From Protonemura montana (taxonomy: Eukaryota; Arthropoda; Insecta; Plecoptera; Nemouridae): a DNA stretch of 64,000 bases. The stretch is taken from contig OX387607.1 of assembly GCA_947568835.1 (NCBI GenBank), positions 6,705,201-6,769,200 on the forward strand, in the 5' to 3' direction. Of the stretch, positions 1 to 17,645 are shown in pieces; within the stretch, counting starts at the first letter, position 1, and each line of letters opens with the position of its first letter. The position numbers were made by a program, and so were the translations under genes. The notes under the pieces were generated by a model, which was not told the DNA's origin, made no database searches, and saw only the letters and a program-made list of their open reading frames with translations.

Positions 1-395
1 GAGAAGTGTGGAGTGAGTAACAAAAGTGGACAAAGTGAGAAGCAGTAAAGAGTATCAGGAAAGAGCTGGAAGTGGAAAGGGTGGGATTAAAGTTGGGAAG
101 AGAGAGATTGTGATGGTTCGGGCACAAGCATCGGTTGGGATTCGAAGAAGGGTGTGGAGACAGAGAGCGAAATGGAGTGGATTGATAAAAGGCGATCTAG
201 AGGAGAGAAATATTGACTGGAAGGAAGTGGAAGAAAAGAATTTGTGGGACGAGAAGAAGTTGTGAAAGATGGTAATTGAGACATTTGACGAGGAAGACAA
301 CAACAGAGCATGAAAGATGCAGGAGATGACCGGCTTCGATTGATGTTAGCCTTATCATACAATTTTTGTGCCTATTTATAGATGTTTAGACAATA
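1..395 (+). mobile_element. Possible 3'-terminal remnant of a non-LTR retrotransposon (LINE)
   Basis: A lysine- and arginine-rich frame (26-262) ends with the pattern R-x-x-W then IDWKEVEEKNLWDEKK. This resembles the extreme C-terminus of RT proteins from RTE-like and related insect LINEs, where a basic stretch is followed by 'W.I..DL..R.I.W..V..K.LW..R..W'. A stop follows at 263-265, and an AATAAA-like signal near 391 precedes an AT-only tract. The upstream part would lie outside the window. No RT core is present, so the call rests on one short motif. It could also be the 3' end of an unrelated basic protein. Confidence 0.38.
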
Positions 396-1532
396 AAAGA
401 TAATATTAATAATAATTATTTTTATTATTATTATTCTTATCATTTGATTCTGAAAAGTAACTGCGTCTTATAATTAGGTGTAAAGTGGTGTACCTTCCTT
501 TCTGCAAAACCTAATTTTTAAAAGGGCTATTTGTCAAATCAGTGCCAACAAATAAATCAAGTTCACTGTTCAGTTCATTTTCCTGAACTTAACTGCTTAC
601 TTGACTTTTCCAAATTTGAACCAATAGTAGGAGGTTCGTAGCGAGGCAATTTGAAACTTGGGTCAGAGAATATTGTACATTTTATTTTTGTATACAAAAT
701 TATGGTTTTTTAAATCCTAGCCAAAAAAAAATTGTGTTCAATAATTTATAAGTAATTTTTTCTCGTATACTTGTTTTAAATTGGTCTACAGAAAACATTA
801 TATGGCATAGTATCTAGGGAATTTAGTTTCATAGGTTGTTTACGGCTTGGCTGTTGCAGTTGGTAGCTCCCATTCGCTCAATCCCCCTCTTCCATGTTGG
901 CTTCGACCTTCCTTCCTACCCATTTCGTGATACTAAACTGCCTGTGCCTGCGTTGCCAAGAATTCGGAGTTAAGAACCCAAGAATCCGAGTCCAGATACC
1001 GAGAAGTAAGTTAATTAATTAGTTTAAATGATGCAAGATATTTAAAACGTGGTTGAATATTCCAAATCCTTGCTGGTCTCGTGGCACTGTACTGAGTAGC
1101 TGGACAAAATTATTGCGTCGCACACAGGTTTCGATAATGGCCGGCATATGGCTGCCGGGAGCTTGGCGTGGAAGCTTCTGTGCTAGTAACAAATCGATAG
1201 TGATTTCCGCTACGCGTTATTTAAATGTAACTGGAAATCACATTAATAAGTGTAGTTTTAACCAAGTTTTTATGTTCCGATCAGTTACGCGATATTATGA
1301 GGGAGTTATTATAATTTCCAGCTTTCTGCCTACCAAAAGAGTTGCACCTACCTACCTGCCTATAGCCCAGCCAACTTCAGGAAATAGGATTCCATGCCTA
1401 CTTCTATGCCTACGCATAGTTTCGTATGTAATTATTTTTAAATATTAGTTATTTTCTGCTTTCAGGTAAACAGCCATTATCGGCCGTCGCTTCTTTTTGT
1501 CATCCAAAATTGATAACACATCAGCCATAGAG
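396..1532 (+). other. 5' flank and putative 5' UTR of the PCBP gene
   Basis: No protein-coding exon is recognised here. The stretch 840-1005 is richer in GC than its surroundings and ends in a good donor (GAGAA|GTAAGT at 1005/1006), so it may be a non-coding first exon. The first coding exon opens after a CTGCTTTCAG acceptor at 1465, giving 67 nt of 5' UTR before the ATG. The transcription start cannot be placed from sequence alone. Confidence 0.35.
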
Positions 1533-6738
<5,206 letters not shown>

Positions 6739-7416
6739 GCAGGAATGGGTGGTTTCTGCGACCGGTCGATTCGATCTCGTCGGGTTGAGTGCGGGCAATG
6801 GACTGTGCCGATTTTTATACTATGTATCAGAGACTTGGTTTTTTGAGAGACATGCTCCAATGTTTGTAGCTTTTGTTGTAATTTTTGTGAGATTGTGTTT
6901 AGGTTTTTTTTTTAACAATTTTTTTCCATTGCACTTGAGTGCACTTGTATCTCAAATATTGGATCTAGAAGCATTAGAACGAAGTTAATAATATGTAATA
7001 GTTGTAAGGTTAATGTAGGACGAGACGTGCGTTTAAATGTAGAGTAAAATCTACTCGTAGTTGGAAGCGATTCCAAGCCAATTTTATCGCCACCGCTCGT
7101 TGGATTTGAAGTCACTATCATTTCTCGCCTTTGAACTTGATTCACGTATTCCATATTGTGATACAGAGTATCACCAGGTGCCACTTAGTGGTTAGTGGCA
7201 GTTCTTCTACAATTATTTTCACTTATCTACTCTTTAAATTCTGTTACCGGACAGCCGAGGGCACTCAGTTCCGGCAATATATCTATGTCATTGCAAATTC
7301 TAATTTGTAGTACAGTCACTGTATACTAAGAAAACATTTGTTAGTACATTTAAGTGTCATTTTTATGGTATCAACGTACTGCATACATTTGTAAAGTTTT
7401 TTTCTCATATTCAAAC

Positions 7417-7422
7417 AATAAA
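7417..7422 (+). terminator. Poly(A) signal AATAAA of PCBP
   Basis: Canonical AATAAA about 680 nt after the PCBP stop codon, in a T-rich 3' UTR. It is the first such hexamer on this strand after the stop and is followed by a TG/T-rich stretch. The cleavage site is not visible directly. Confidence 0.6.
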
Positions 7423-9341
7423 AAATCATGGTTCTAATCATGAATCACTGTGCACATGTTTCTAAGTTAACAGTAGCTCACCTTGGAGGCGAATGGCCTC
7501 GACTGATTGCCATTAACGAAAATTGTTGCACCTTAGGTTCATTTATGCTTAAAACAACAATTTTTGTATGAGTGAATCGTGTCGAGTTTGGGCGCCCCAG
7601 TTTGGTTTTTTTTTTACATGGTGTATCTTGGTCTTGAAATCTAATTTGTTGTGTGCTTGCTTTCAGACGGCCTATGCGAATTCCAAAACTTCTTGGGTGG
7701 TTGAAACCTTGGCAGCTATTCTTTGCTCCTCTCGACTTTGGCTGAGGCGAATGTTTATTTGACGAAATTTCGATGATGATAAGAATCAATTTGTATGTTC
7801 AGAAGTGTAGCACTGCTAGCCTTTCAGGTGTAAGCTAAGAGAGGGCATCTGCTCTATGGCTGGACTGAAAAGATTAAAAGAAATACATTGAGACTTGGAA
7901 CACTCAAAGATGATTTATTGTATCGCTATTGAGTACACAACCATCCCCATTTAAACTTACGCAGCTGTTATTTACAGATATACCTACATAATTTCACATT
8001 GCATTGCAACCATAATAGTATTATTCAACAATTTTTTTAATATTTTCTTATATTAATTCCTATCTAGAATGCTATTTATTTGCATTTATAAAACATGTTT
8101 CAAAAATGGGCGACAAATGTTGACACTAGGATCGAAAGAGAAATGAGCTAGGTAACATTTTTTCTATTTTGTTAAAAGTGATTTCAATGGAGCAAGGCAG
8201 GATCAATATCAATTGGAATGAGCTTGAGTAGGAAATCTTATCGATTGATGGCACAGGAATTTTCTGATCTCATTTATAAATGGCAGAATTATGCAGAAAA
8301 TGACATGCCATTTTATCCAATAAGAATTGAAAAACATATCTGGAGATAGGAAACACTTAGTAATTACAAAACATTTAATATTAAAAGGAAACATTTTGAT
8401 TTCTTCTTTTCCCGAAAGCATCATTGATTTGATATAAGAAATTGAAAATAATGAAGCAATCTGAAGTTAATTAATATGTGGATCATTAAATGTATGTTGG
8501 TATATACTTGTATTGCGTTATGTAGCATTTGACGGTTAACCTATGTTTGTGAAATTCATGTTGCTTGCTGGCAATAATCGATGTAACTGATGTAACAGGA
8601 AAAGTGAGACTACTTTTGTTAGTACAATGACGATGCTGATGCCTATTCTGCATGACATTTTGAAGTTATGTTCTTATATTACAGAAATTCACCATCCTAA
8701 TCGAGGCTCTATATTGCACTGGCCTCCAGAGACGATCTACAGTTCAGTTCCAAAAGTAACATTCAAAGAATAAAGGCACGAAATGGTCTCGCGATCTGAG
8801 AAAAACAGTGACTTCGTATTTCGATATCGATCCCATGGTACAAAGAATTCGTGTTACGACTTACTAAAATTTAATGAAACTATGGCAGCATTGAGACTAT
8901 AAATTACAAAAGTAATTGAGGTATGTATCACAACCAATTCACATAGAGACTAAATTTATGTGAAGACATAAAATATATACCTACCCGGTACCTGGAATAG
9001 ATTATGGAAAATATTAAAGATCAGGTGAAAATAATACTTTGAAATCTCCAATTATTCTCATAAATTATGCATTAAAAATGTAAATGCTTGTAGATTAGGC
9101 AATGCTTAGCCAAGGTACATAGAGTGAATGTTTTGACTAAGTGGTTGAGGAGATCGCTGGACTGCCGTCTTTACCAACTATTAAAACTTCTAGCGAAACA
9201 AGTTTCCCGACTATATGTCCGCTCATTGGAAACAAAATTAAAGCTGGTGGCTATGTCTCAGGCTGTCCAAAATGACACAAGTCAATCTTGCCAAACCATA
9301 GACTCTTGTTAGTACTCTCAAAATGGGCTACACTGGATTAT
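7423..9341. other. Convergent intergenic region with 3' UTRs
   Basis: Tail-to-tail spacer between PCBP (+) and the unrecognised 1409-aa gene (-). On the minus strand AATAAA hexamers occur as TTTATT at 7914-7919 and 8075-8080, either of which could end a 3' UTR of roughly 1.3-1.4 kb. Open frames here are short and show no domain. No repeat family was recognised. Confidence 0.4.
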
Positions 9342-12300
9342 CTAGTGGACATGGTGAGGCAGTTCGTTGTCTGGAGATGGCTGCTCGTCCTGAGAAACCA
9401 CGCTGCTTCGGTTGCTCGAAACGTCGAGGTCCATGCCAAACGGCTTCATTACTTTCAGACTCTCTATGTTGAAGTCTTCGCCGCCTTCGGCCGTGTACGG
9501 ATTCACGTATTCGCATGATGAATCGCTGAAAATGGTTGGAATTGTTTTAACATTGCTTAATGGTGGTTATTACCAGGCTTGAGTAAAAACTTGAGGTGCA
9601 GAAAACTATTTTGGCTTAAGCACAGATTTTGAGTGTATTTTTTACCAGCATGAGGAAGGTTTAGCCCTTTTAACCACCATTCAATGCTACTCCTGCTACT
9701 ACTGTTTCAGAACATGGCTTTAGGATTGACCTAAAAAACTTGAGAGCAGCTGGTATTATACCATATTTAGCATTAATCATTACTACTTAAAGGTAAATGT
9801 ACATAGGCAGTGTTGTACTGCTGAACTAAAGGCAGGTGTACAGTCATTATCTGCCAGCCAGGGGAACTTATTTTTGTCGTTTTCTTGGAATGCTGTAATC
9901 TCCTTGTATGGGTTTCAACAGATCTAGTTCGATTGGTTAAATTACAATAAAACATAAATTCTCTGGTATTACCTCTAGTTGTGGAAGTGGTGGTGTGGTT
10001 AGACTAGAAATATATGGTAGGTGGACTGCAGATAACTGCATGCGCTGGCCACTATTTCACTGTATACAGACAACATTCTGAGTGCAGTGATCGTGGTACA
10101 TAATCACAGACTGATTTACCTGACACATGAGTTCTTATCCTCAACCTCCAGCCTGGGCGGTTGCCGTTTCCTGTCTTTCTCAGAATGCGAGCATCGCTGC
10201 TTGCTGCCGTTGGCCACGGCCTTTCCACCGGTGGCGTGTCTGCCTGTCGGCTCGTGGCATTCGCACTTGCAGTCTTCTGGGTTCACATAGCTGTACTGCA
10301 CATTTTTGGCGTCACTGTTTTTGGGAGGCTCCGGAAACTCAATGTTGCCTGTAGGATACATAGCGTTAATCAACAATTGCCACATTTGGGTTTTTTTTTT
10401 GTCAAAGTTGAACCTTTTAAATCAGTAATTGTAACCAGTTTTTAAGGTCTAAAGCATATATCGTTAAGAAATATGCCAAAGTGAAATGGAACTTTTCCTA
10501 TCTTAAAAGGCCATCTTAAGAAGGTAAAATAATTGAAATGGGTCAAAAAGTCTTCATTTACAAGCAATTAACACCATAGATTTTTTTGTAGCAATAGAAG
10601 TAAGATAACTTGACAAACACTTGTAGCTTCAAGAAAAGCAAGGAGAGTCAATTCTTGATTATCAAGATGGAATCGTACTCACTTCTAGAAGGAATCGTCT
10701 GAATACGTTTTGGTGGCTTCCTCCTCTCTGGAATCTCCTCGAAGTTAATCCAGTTCTGCACCTTTGGGGGTGGTGGTGTTTGTGGGGGCGGGGATACAGC
10801 GGCTGGCGCCCTTGGAGGCAGAGGGGGTGGTGAAGGGGAGGTGGCGCTAGTTAGGGAACCCTTTCGATACTCCCGCGGACTCTGCAAGCCCTGTTCTGCA
10901 AATTCGAACCAAGACCGTGCTTGGGATCGCCGTGGGCTCTTCTTGCTGGAGATGGAGTCTTCGCGAGGCAGGCTGATTTTCATCTTGAGCTCCCGGGCAA
11001 GGGGAGGTCCTGCAGTCACGAATTCGTCGAGAAGCGATGGGTTGATGGGAGTTGTTGACCTGAAAAAATGTTACTAACGTAAAACTCAAAGGCATATCGC
11101 CGCACCCTGAAATTTAATCGCCAGAAAATGTCGAAGTGATTTTTTTTCTTGTACATGTTATTTCTGCATTGTAACACCGAGCATTGTTCAACATCTGGTA
11201 AACATTTGAACTAAACTCGAGCATCTAGTTAGCCTTAATGATACTTTCGATTAGGAAAGTATAATTACAATCCCAGAACTAAAAGCCGAAGTCAGAATTT
11301 CATACAACCACAACCAAAACCTCACCTTGGTCGCTCGACGGGGCACGTTCTCACTTCCGCCAGCGCCCTCTGCTTGGCGGGAACGAGTGGAACCACCACG
11401 GACCTTTCTTGCGGCAACGTTGTCGGAATGTACGGCAACTCTTCGTCCACAGAATCCTGCTGTGAAAAGATTCCTTTCCGTTCGTGGTCCTCTTCGTCAT
11501 TTACTACTTTCAAAACCTCCTCCATTTTACTGCCTATGCTCTCCACTTCAAAATCTCGCTCAGACTCAGATGAATAGTGTCCCGCGTCATCTACGTTTTC
11601 CAGTGCCGGTTTCTTGGGGCGTTCAGGCATCACCGCTTCCAGTTCGACAGGCGGCTTTGGCTTTTCGACAAACAATTCTTTGTGATCGCGGTAGAGCTGC
11701 GATAATGTCGGCAGCATCACAGATTCCGACGGAAGCAAGTTATCAACGTCTAGCGGTTCTTCCTCTCTCGCTACTGTGTTGTTAGGTGGTGGGGTCTCTG
11801 AGGATTGTCTGTCGGCGGCAAAAGTAAATTCCACATTGCTGATTGCATCGAGAACGGGCAGCGTCGGCTCAGGTGACGATATCTCTGCGGGCGAAAGGGT
11901 GTCGTCGTCTTTGCCATCTTTTTTCCGCTCTTTCTTTTTAAAAAGCGCAGTGAAGACATTCTTGTTTTTGGCATTTTTTAGTTTCAAGTCTCGTGATTCG
12001 CCAACAGTTAACGGCGAGACTGACGCACTCGACGCTTCGTACGGCTCTTTGCTTTTACTGCGGCTTCGGTTCCGGTCGATGAGTCCTTCGCTCGCTTCCT
12101 TCAGTAAACTCGTGAAGCCTGGCTTACGAGTCTTGCCGATCGAAGGCGACTCTGGGCTCAAGACCTCACCACGGCGAAACAAACTCGTAAACGAACTCTT
12201 CCTTGACGACGACGACGGCGATGGTGTTCTAGAGCCAACTTCGTCTTTACGTAAAACAGCGTGCCGAGCTGGTTTTGGTGAAGCCGACGGGGTCGTAGAG

Positions 12301-15300
12301 AGTGGCTTGCTGCCGGCGATTTCTTTCGACGGTCGGGAAACGTCTTTTTGGACGAGCTGAGAAAACGTCTGGACCGTTTTTCCTGACTTTCCGGCTTCGG
12401 AAAGGTTCAGAGTGATGGGTATCTCGACTCCTCTCTCTTCCCGGTCAAGTGAACTGCTCAGGTCGCCTTTCAAACTGATAAAGGTCCCCTCCGTTTCCCT
12501 CATATACTGACTTTCGTTGTCGCGAAGTCTGCTCGACTTGCCGCAGTCTTTCAACGGTGGTGCCTTCTCTGCAACTCTCTCCTCCTCATCCATTGAGCTG
12601 CCAGGCTTCAAACTAACAAATATGCCTTCTGGAGGAATATTTTTGAAGTCTATCGGCTTGCTTGAGCGTTTCGGGGCGGCCCCTTGTCCCCTTTTATCTT
12701 CTTTTGGCTTGGCACTAAATTTATCCACTCTCAAACTGGCTACAATTTTAATAGCAGGATCAACTTTTGTAAGCACCACTTTTTGAGCAGCGTCTCTGGG
12801 CCTTTTTATCTCAACTTTCACTTCTTTAACACGACAATCATCTGGTTCACCTTTTAAACTTATGTAAGTACCCTCCGTTTCGCCATTGTTTAGTTTTGAT
12901 TTGTCTGCTCTCCTTTCGGTTGCGACTGGTTTTGTCGTTTGTTTGAAGACTTCTACTTCGATGCATGCTTTAGTGACCGACGCAAGCCGTGGCGAACGCG
13001 ATCGTGGCCTCTCTGTTGGGACGGTCTCCTTGTCAAGGCTGTCGCTCTTCAAGCTGATGAATGTTCCTTCGCTCTCGTGTCCTCCCGCCTTCTTGGCGCC
13101 GTGGGTGATTCGTGGAGCCGGCTTGATGTCTTCACCGTCTTGTGAATCTTGGGAGTAATCTTGCGAATACTTCAGGCTGATGAACTTCCCCTCGGTCTCT
13201 TGCAAGTACAGACCACCTTTACTCGATCCGCGTCCTGAAGACTTTATGGCAGTGAGTTTTGATTCTTTCGTTACACTGTCCGGCTCCCCCTTCAAGCTAA
13301 TGTAAGTGCCTTCCGATTCGCTGGCCGTTGTTTTTGACGCCTTCTTTCCGCCTTTTAATACTCGCGTCGGCTTTTCTTCGACATCCAAAGAATTACCTAG
13401 GCTATCAAACTTTAAGCTTATGAATTTACCTTCAGTTTCTCGCATGTAGATGCCTTCCGATTGACCTAACCTTCTTGCACGCTCGTTCTCGACTCGACGA
13501 GTCAATTCTTCAGGGCAGACGGCACCTTCTAAGCTTTGCACCTTCGTTGCCGGCAACTTTTGCTTCTGAGCCTTTGCTTCTGTCTCCGCCAGCCTGCCCT
13601 TGCCATTCACCAACCCGCTTTTATCGGTAGTCAATTTCCTCTCTACAGACACACTCCTGACCGATTCGCCTGCGACTATAGCCATTGTTGGGTCCACCGA
13701 CTTTGCCAGTAAAATCTTTTCCAGCGTGTCTCTCGGCTCGTGTTTGGTGGATGTGGGTGGGGTCGCGATGTCGACCGACTGGTTTATCGAAGGAGTGCTG
13801 CCGCAGAACGAAGTCTCCACAAGCATTTTGTGCGGCGATGTCGATCGTCCGCTGGTGCCCGACAAGTGAGATCCGGTTACAGACAACCGCGAGACGTTAG
13901 AAATGTGTGAAACCCCGGAACCGCCTGAAGCCGCAGAACCGATCGACGAAAGGCGACTCGTCCTTCCGCTGATCGACAAGAGACCTAGGTCAGAGCACGT
14001 TGAGTCTTTCCGCTCATGGTCGCCATGTGCATCAAGCTCGTTTTTCAATGCCCCGGACGCTTGGAGTTTGCTGAGCTGTTTCTGTTTGCGGCGTAGGAAC
14101 TCTTTCTCCTGCACGGTTCCAGTCTCTGTGTGGAAGTTGAGTTCCTCGGTGCTGGAACGAAGGTCGGCAGTTCCTTCCTCTTTGAAGCCCAAGCCGAGTG
14201 TCGATCCTCCTTCTGCCAGCACCTCTGTGGCAGTGAGAGGAATTTAAAATCAGAGTCAATCTTTTGCAAATATCTTTGTTATCTATCCTTGACAGTGGCA
14301 AAAACTTTCACCTAGTTTGTTAAGCATAGTGGTGTTAAATGCCACAATTTTTAGACAGGCTTGGCAGGAAATAGATAGGAAATCCAATAAATCAATCAGA
14401 TTACCTCTTTTTTGTAATGACTGTAAAAATACTTCAGCTTTGTACCTACTACTGATGCTTCTACACAGTAAAGGCAACTCAAAATACAAGTCTGGGATAG
14501 ACAATAATTTAAAACTGCTCAGAACAAAGCATAACTGTTACAACCGAGCATAATTGTGCGAACATATTCTGGTAGTATTCCGTCCAACGAAAGAAAGCAA
14601 ATGATATCAACAGGAAAAAATTAAGCCGACTTACCACCTTAAGGAATCTCAAGCCACTCACCTCCGTAGAGCTCCCTCTCTGGCGAGCTGTCATGACTAT
14701 CGTGATGCGACGAGCTGCTTGCTCGCGAGATGTCGATGCGCGGCGTAGATGGGGTCTGCAGCCCTCCGCCCATCAGGCTGCTGCCCGCGGCACTGCCCGC
14801 CCCGCTGCCCGCCCCACTACTCGGTGTCATGGGGGTGCCCACCACGAACGGCTGCATTTCTTCGCGAATCTCTAAGCAAGCAAAGCATCAGCGTGCAAGG
14901 GGCAATCTAGTGGGGTATTACTTCGAAGGACACTCTCGCTAAATTGCACTATTGTTTCTCGGTTAATAATATAAAATAGTTAACTTACTGCTGAATTTCT
15001 TCCTAAACTCTTTAGAAAAGTTCCCTCTAGCAAGTAAATTCAACATAGGGGCAAAAAGGATTGACTGCCCCGGGGGTTGAGGATTTCTAGTGTCCTTGGG
15101 AATGTCAGGATTTCCGTCTTTTCCTTTTACGAAGCACTTTTTGGACTGCTTACTCTTTTTGAGCTTTTCTCAACACCATGCTTTTCAATTCAGACTACAA
15201 AAAGGGGATTATTTGTTAATATGTTAGCTATTGTATGATTAGGGTCGAGAAATGAATGGTGCTCATTTATTGATGGTAGTACCTACCTCAAATGTGCAAT

Positions 15301-16442
15301 TCAGATCGTAATTTTTTTTAAATTTCAAATGAAATTGCCAAATGAAAAAAATTAATCACTATTTGCCGCACCTAAAATGCAATAAAGAGAACCAAGCAAA
15401 CAAACCAACTATTGCTTCACATAAGCTTCTAATCATAAGTCAAATATTTTATTGTGATGCAAACGAGTTGTGAAACAACACACATCTCAAAACAGCATCA
15501 ATGCAAACACGTTTCTCTTCAAACTTTAGTTAACTTCTTAACATTAAGGGTTCTTACTTCACCACTCCTTTCTTCACACTGCAACTAGGATCTAACAGCA
15601 TAATAAACAGCCATGCATGTCAGCAATAAAACCATCTCGTGGCACAATCAACCTTTAAGCTTCGTGCAAACTTTAAGCAAACTTCATGCAAATTACAAGA
15701 AAAAGCTATCAAGCAAACTAAAAGGTAATTTACTAATAAGCTCTCATTGCATTTGCCAGGCACGTAGCTCCCCGACTGAACTCATACTGACAGCATTTCC
15801 ATCTGTTGGCGTCGACGGCAAGTGGTCGAAAGCCTAGCCACGTACTATATTTGCCCAGAATGCAAGCCGCTGCATTCGGGTCGACTAATTTCATGTGTCT
15901 CAATCCAACCATGTGTCTAAGTTACATTAAAATGATGACTCTCATTTGAAGTGACATAAAACTAAGGCATTTATGCATCGAAGCAAACTGAAAATAAACT
16001 TGGCTCTATTCCAATGGAAATTATTTATATGTTTAAGATTCCTTTCCTTTTAAAACTGTATAAATCTTAATTCAATTGCATTCATTTCATTTAAAAATAC
16101 AGTGATTTTTTATGACTCCTAGTGCAATGTCTTTAACATAAAGGCATTACTGGTGTGTGTGTGTTTTTTTTGTGCACATTTGCATCGATTATATTAGTAG
16201 TTATATGTGAGTTAGCGTGTTATAGTCGAGTTCTAGACAGAAAAAAAACATCAATTTCTTAATCGCTAAGTTGTTTGCGTGATGACTTTACCTGGCATCG
16301 GTTTTAAGACAACTTTATCTTCGAGTGGATCGAAGTCGTCGTTCAGATCTTCGAATGATGCAATGGGAGCGGGACCCATTCGCCGTTGCTTGTTACTAAT
16401 TCGCATGGCTTTGCCAGCCGGAAATCCTGAAGGGGTCGACAT
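9342..16442 (-). CDS. Unrecognised 1409-aa low-complexity, scaffold-like protein with FISLK repeats
   Basis: Exons, 5' to 3' on the minus strand: 16442-16292, 15168-14989, 14871-14662, 14224-11326, 11059-10683, 10348-10120 and 9525-9342. All six junctions keep phase, giving 1409 aa. I do not recognise the family. Seen in it: a basic patch (LKKSKQSKK, about 52-62), a Gly/Ser stretch (about 115-180), seven EGxFISLK-type motifs (about 445-760), Ser/Arg/Lys-rich regions with many possible phosphosites, and a proline-rich segment with an SH3-ligand pattern PPLPPR (1225-1230). There is also a Cys cluster CKCECH (1299-1304) and two YVNP sites (1293 and 1355) fitting the pYxN pattern bound by Grb2-type SH2 domains. 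No signal peptide, membrane segment or enzyme motif is seen. An adaptor or cytoskeletal role is inference only. The acceptor at 15169 has a weak pyrimidine tract and is the least certain junction. Confidence 0.85.
12468..13433 (-). repeat. Seven-copy EG[KTI][FY][IV]SLK motif array within coding sequence
   Basis: Eight-codon cores lie at 13433-13410 (EGKFISLK), 13313-13290 (EGTYISLK), 13193-13170 (EGKFISLK), 13070-13047 (EGTFISLK), 12875-12852 (EGTYISLK), 12629-12606 (EGIFVSLK) and 12491-12468 (EGTFISLK). Each is usually preceded by E-T or E-S and followed by a Ser/Asp/Glu-rich spacer. The first four are regularly spaced at 120, 120 and 123 nt. The codons differ between copies (AGC/AGT, TTA/TTG/CTG), so the protein motif is conserved rather than freshly duplicated DNA. 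Confidence 0.9.
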
Positions 16443-17022
16443 TTTTGAACTAGGGGTGCCGATAAACTATCACGAGCTCTCAAAGCCACATGATAATTTC
16501 CTACCCGTACATGAAGCCTTTTCTTAACTATGCCTTCCGTGTTAAAGCAAAGCAATTGGTTTCCTATTTTCACAACCTGGGAAAAAGTGTACCAAAGTCT
16601 GTTGACAGTCTAATAATTTTTACAGATTGGGTAGATTGGGTCTACATTTCTAGTTTTATTCTGATTTTTAGGAGCCACATTTTGTTTCAAAATCAACTGC
16701 TTAAAGATCTGCCCCAATCTGAAAGAAAGTAAATAAAATAAAGAAATTAGTCAAAAAGAAGATATTTTTGTTTTCTAGGTGCCCTAGTAATTGAATGGTT
16801 CTACTCCCATAGCACTGAAAAGTTGGTTCTTATATGCAAGTCTCAATTTGTGTGTGTTTTCGTAAGCATTGTTCAGACACGAAGCCACAAAAAAATGCGT
16901 TGTTTGAAAGGAGTTAGCTAACCCAAATAAATAATGTGAATAGACAGGAAGCACATTTTCTGTGTCCACGGTATAACTGAAGCTACTACACTGCACCCGA
17001 AAAAGTAAATGTATCTTTTTAA

Positions 17023-17048
17023 AACCGCGTGTATATCCACACGCGGTT
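17023..17048. repeat. Short perfect hairpin
   Basis: Arms AACCGCGTGT (17023-17032) and ACACGCGGTT (17039-17048) pair perfectly around a 6-nt loop. The arms are GC-rich in AT-rich surroundings. No family is recognised. Confidence 0.65.
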
Positions 17049-17637
17049 GCAGGTATCAAACAGGTGTTATAGGCACCACCTTTCAAAACGTATCAGCCAA
17101 GAAGACAGTTTCAATTGACGCAAGAAAATTCTGTTGAATATGCGTGAACTTTGCAAATATGACAATCACACTGCATCAATAACTGATAGCCATCCAAGAA
17201 TTGGTTCATTTTTCCATTAATGCAAATCTGGTGAAAGATTTGAAACAATCTTTAAGCAAGCTATAAAAAAAACTTTTTAGACACTAACTATTCTCCCCCC
17301 AATACCTATTCCAATTTAAAAATCCGTCAGACATTATAAGGATCTTGAGACTTGCTTGCTCCGCGTTATCCGCGATTGATTTTTGCATACGAGATCATAG
17401 ACATCGCTAGGCAGACATCCTTCACCCCAATTCCGATCGAATCATTGTAAAAATGTGCCACCCCACCCCCAAGATCGTGCAGCAAACAAAACAATTATCC
17501 CAATGATCTAGAGTGGTCTTATTAATTAATGAGTGGCAGGGGAAGAAGAATGAAAGGTCTCCCCAAATCCGTAAAGTCAGCCCAGCCAGTGTTATTATAT
17601 TGGGGTATACTAGGCCTAAACTATCGACCGACGCCAA

Positions 17638-17645
17638 TGACGTCA
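17638..17645. promoter_or_regulatory. CRE/ATF consensus TGACGTCA
   Basis: Exact palindromic cAMP-response element in a CG-richer island about 1.2 kb upstream of the proximal start of the minus-strand gene. A second exact copy is at 21434-21441, in intron 1 of the divergent gene. Single 8-mers of this kind can occur by chance. Confidence 0.25.

Noticed and set aside
11776-12360. Long plus-strand frame (194 codons) opposite the large exon
   Set aside because: It is the antisense shadow of the FISLK exon, whose reading frame is open for 966 codons with splice sites and repeated peptide motifs.
15169-15205. Acceptor after CCTTTTTGTAG (15200 region) for exon 2 of the minus-strand gene
   Set aside because: It has a better pyrimidine tract, but the frame entering from it meets a TGA. 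The GTTGAG acceptor at 15169 keeps phase with exon 1.
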